Below, in pieces: positions 63,745 through 64,000 of a stretch of 64,000 bases of DNA (position 1 is its first letter; every line of letters begins with the position of its first letter). This stretch comes from Asticcacaulis sp. AC402 (GTDB taxonomy: Bacteria > Pseudomonadota > Alphaproteobacteria > Caulobacterales > Caulobacteraceae): positions 124,001 to 188,000 of the forward strand of contig NZ_AWGC01000014.1 of the NCBI RefSeq assembly GCF_000495835.1, read 5' to 3'. The notes beneath the pieces were generated by a model. That model was not told where the DNA came from. It did not search any database and saw only the letters and a program-made list of their open reading frames with translations. A program made the position numbers and the translations under genes.

Positions 63745-63846
63745 AAGCGCAATCCCATAAAGTGTGCAGCACTTTTCGGAAAAATTGCGCGACAAAACAA
63801 AAAACTAGAGCGGGGTATTGAGTCCATCAAAACGCATCCCGCACTA
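63745..63846 (+). repeat. Family A element, copy 4
   Basis: A 102-base copy: AAGCGCAATCCCATAAAGTG...AAAATTGCGCG, linker ACAAAACAAAAAACT, then AGAGCGGGG...CATCCCGCACTA. Its last bases overlap the TAG stop of the YCII gene that runs off the right edge. The gap 63709-63844 holds nothing else. Confidence 0.7.
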
Positions 63847-64000
63847 ATAGGCGCCCGTCATGTCGGCATTTTGCGTCGGGTTGGGCGCGGTGCGATGGAT
63901 TTGGATCGAGCCCGTCAAGACTGCCGGCGCTTGACCCGCCAGGGTTTGCGCGGCGGCCAGGTCATCGGTCTCAATGATGAAGTATCCGCCCAAGATCTTG
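63844..64000 (-). CDS. Second YCII-domain protein, C-terminal part
   Basis: Reading leftward from the window edge, the frame encodes about 51 residues: 'KILGGYFIIETDDLAAAQTLAG', then 'GSIQIHRTAPNPTQNADMTGAY' and a TAG stop that overlaps the family A repeat. The 'GGYFIIETDDLAAA' segment is the YCII core that follows the DGPF motif. It is probably transcribed with the following YCII and sigma genes. The start is outside the window. Confidence 0.75.
   Translation of the reverse strand, partial: KILGGYFIIETDDLAAAQTLAGQAPAVLTGSIQIHRTAPNPTQNADMTGAY

Overview
The window looks like chromosomal DNA of an alphaproteobacterium of the Caulobacterales, most likely a relative of Asticcacaulis or Caulobacter. 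The basis is high GC, a complete mreB-mreC-mreD-mrdA-rodA cluster, a large two-pass coiled-coil protein resembling the polarity factor TipN, a Usg-family protein, TonB receptors, and an alphaproteobacterial arsR-aqpS-arsC set. The species is an inference. No rRNA, tRNA, CRISPR array, prophage or intact insertion sequence was recognised.

Layout. 0-5 kb: a Tat-exported DUF1501 protein with its DUF1800 partner, an isoaspartyl peptidase and a soluble CapD-like nucleotide-sugar enzyme. 5-6.2 kb: moaD-moaE-moaC. 6.2-7.1 kb: no gene, but a stack of nested repeats. 7.1-9.3 kb: a BtuB-like receptor behind a cobalamin riboswitch. 9.4-14.3 kb: pgsA, a three-gene ABC exporter and an acyltransferase. 14.3-18.6 kb: a yefM-yoeB toxin pair after nadA-nadB-nadC. 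18.7-23.8 kb: dps, arfB, an acetyltransferase, a WecA/WbpL-type transferase, an aspartate aminotransferase and a VTT membrane protein. 24.1-30.3 kb: the rod-shape operon. 30.5-39.6 kb: a peptidase, an MFS carrier, a dipeptide epimerase, the TipN-like protein, two DUF805 proteins and a cupin-like dioxygenase. 39.6-46.4 kb: a histidine operon headed by a TrpR-family regulator (yerC-hisG-hisD-hisCB-hisH-hisA-hisF-hisIE). 46.7-50.1 kb: an SPFH-like lipoprotein and a lemA/TPM operon. 50.4-54.6 kb: a sulfur-uptake locus (rrf2, yezD-like, TonB receptor, sulfate-binding protein). 55-56.7 kb: an arsenic cassette. 56.8-64 kb: a double hybrid histidine kinase, a hydrolase, usg, and an ECF sigma factor with two YCII/DGPF proteins.

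The genes that work together are mainly biosynthetic: molybdopterin synthase, NAD synthesis, histidine synthesis, and the elongasome with peptidoglycan recycling. The arsenic set has a reductase and an aquaglyceroporin but no pump.

The most unusual gene is a fusion of a degenerate HisC-like domain, lacking the PLP lysine, to HisB dehydratase. The most unusual non-coding material is three classes of intergenic repeat. Family A is a two-hairpin element that ends at stop codons and appears to have cut an arsN-like gene short. Family B is a MITE-like element with ATACCAA-type ends, one copy of which has been invaded by family A. The third class is inverted pairs of short tandem 'phrases' with an 8-10 base period, whose wording differs at each locus.
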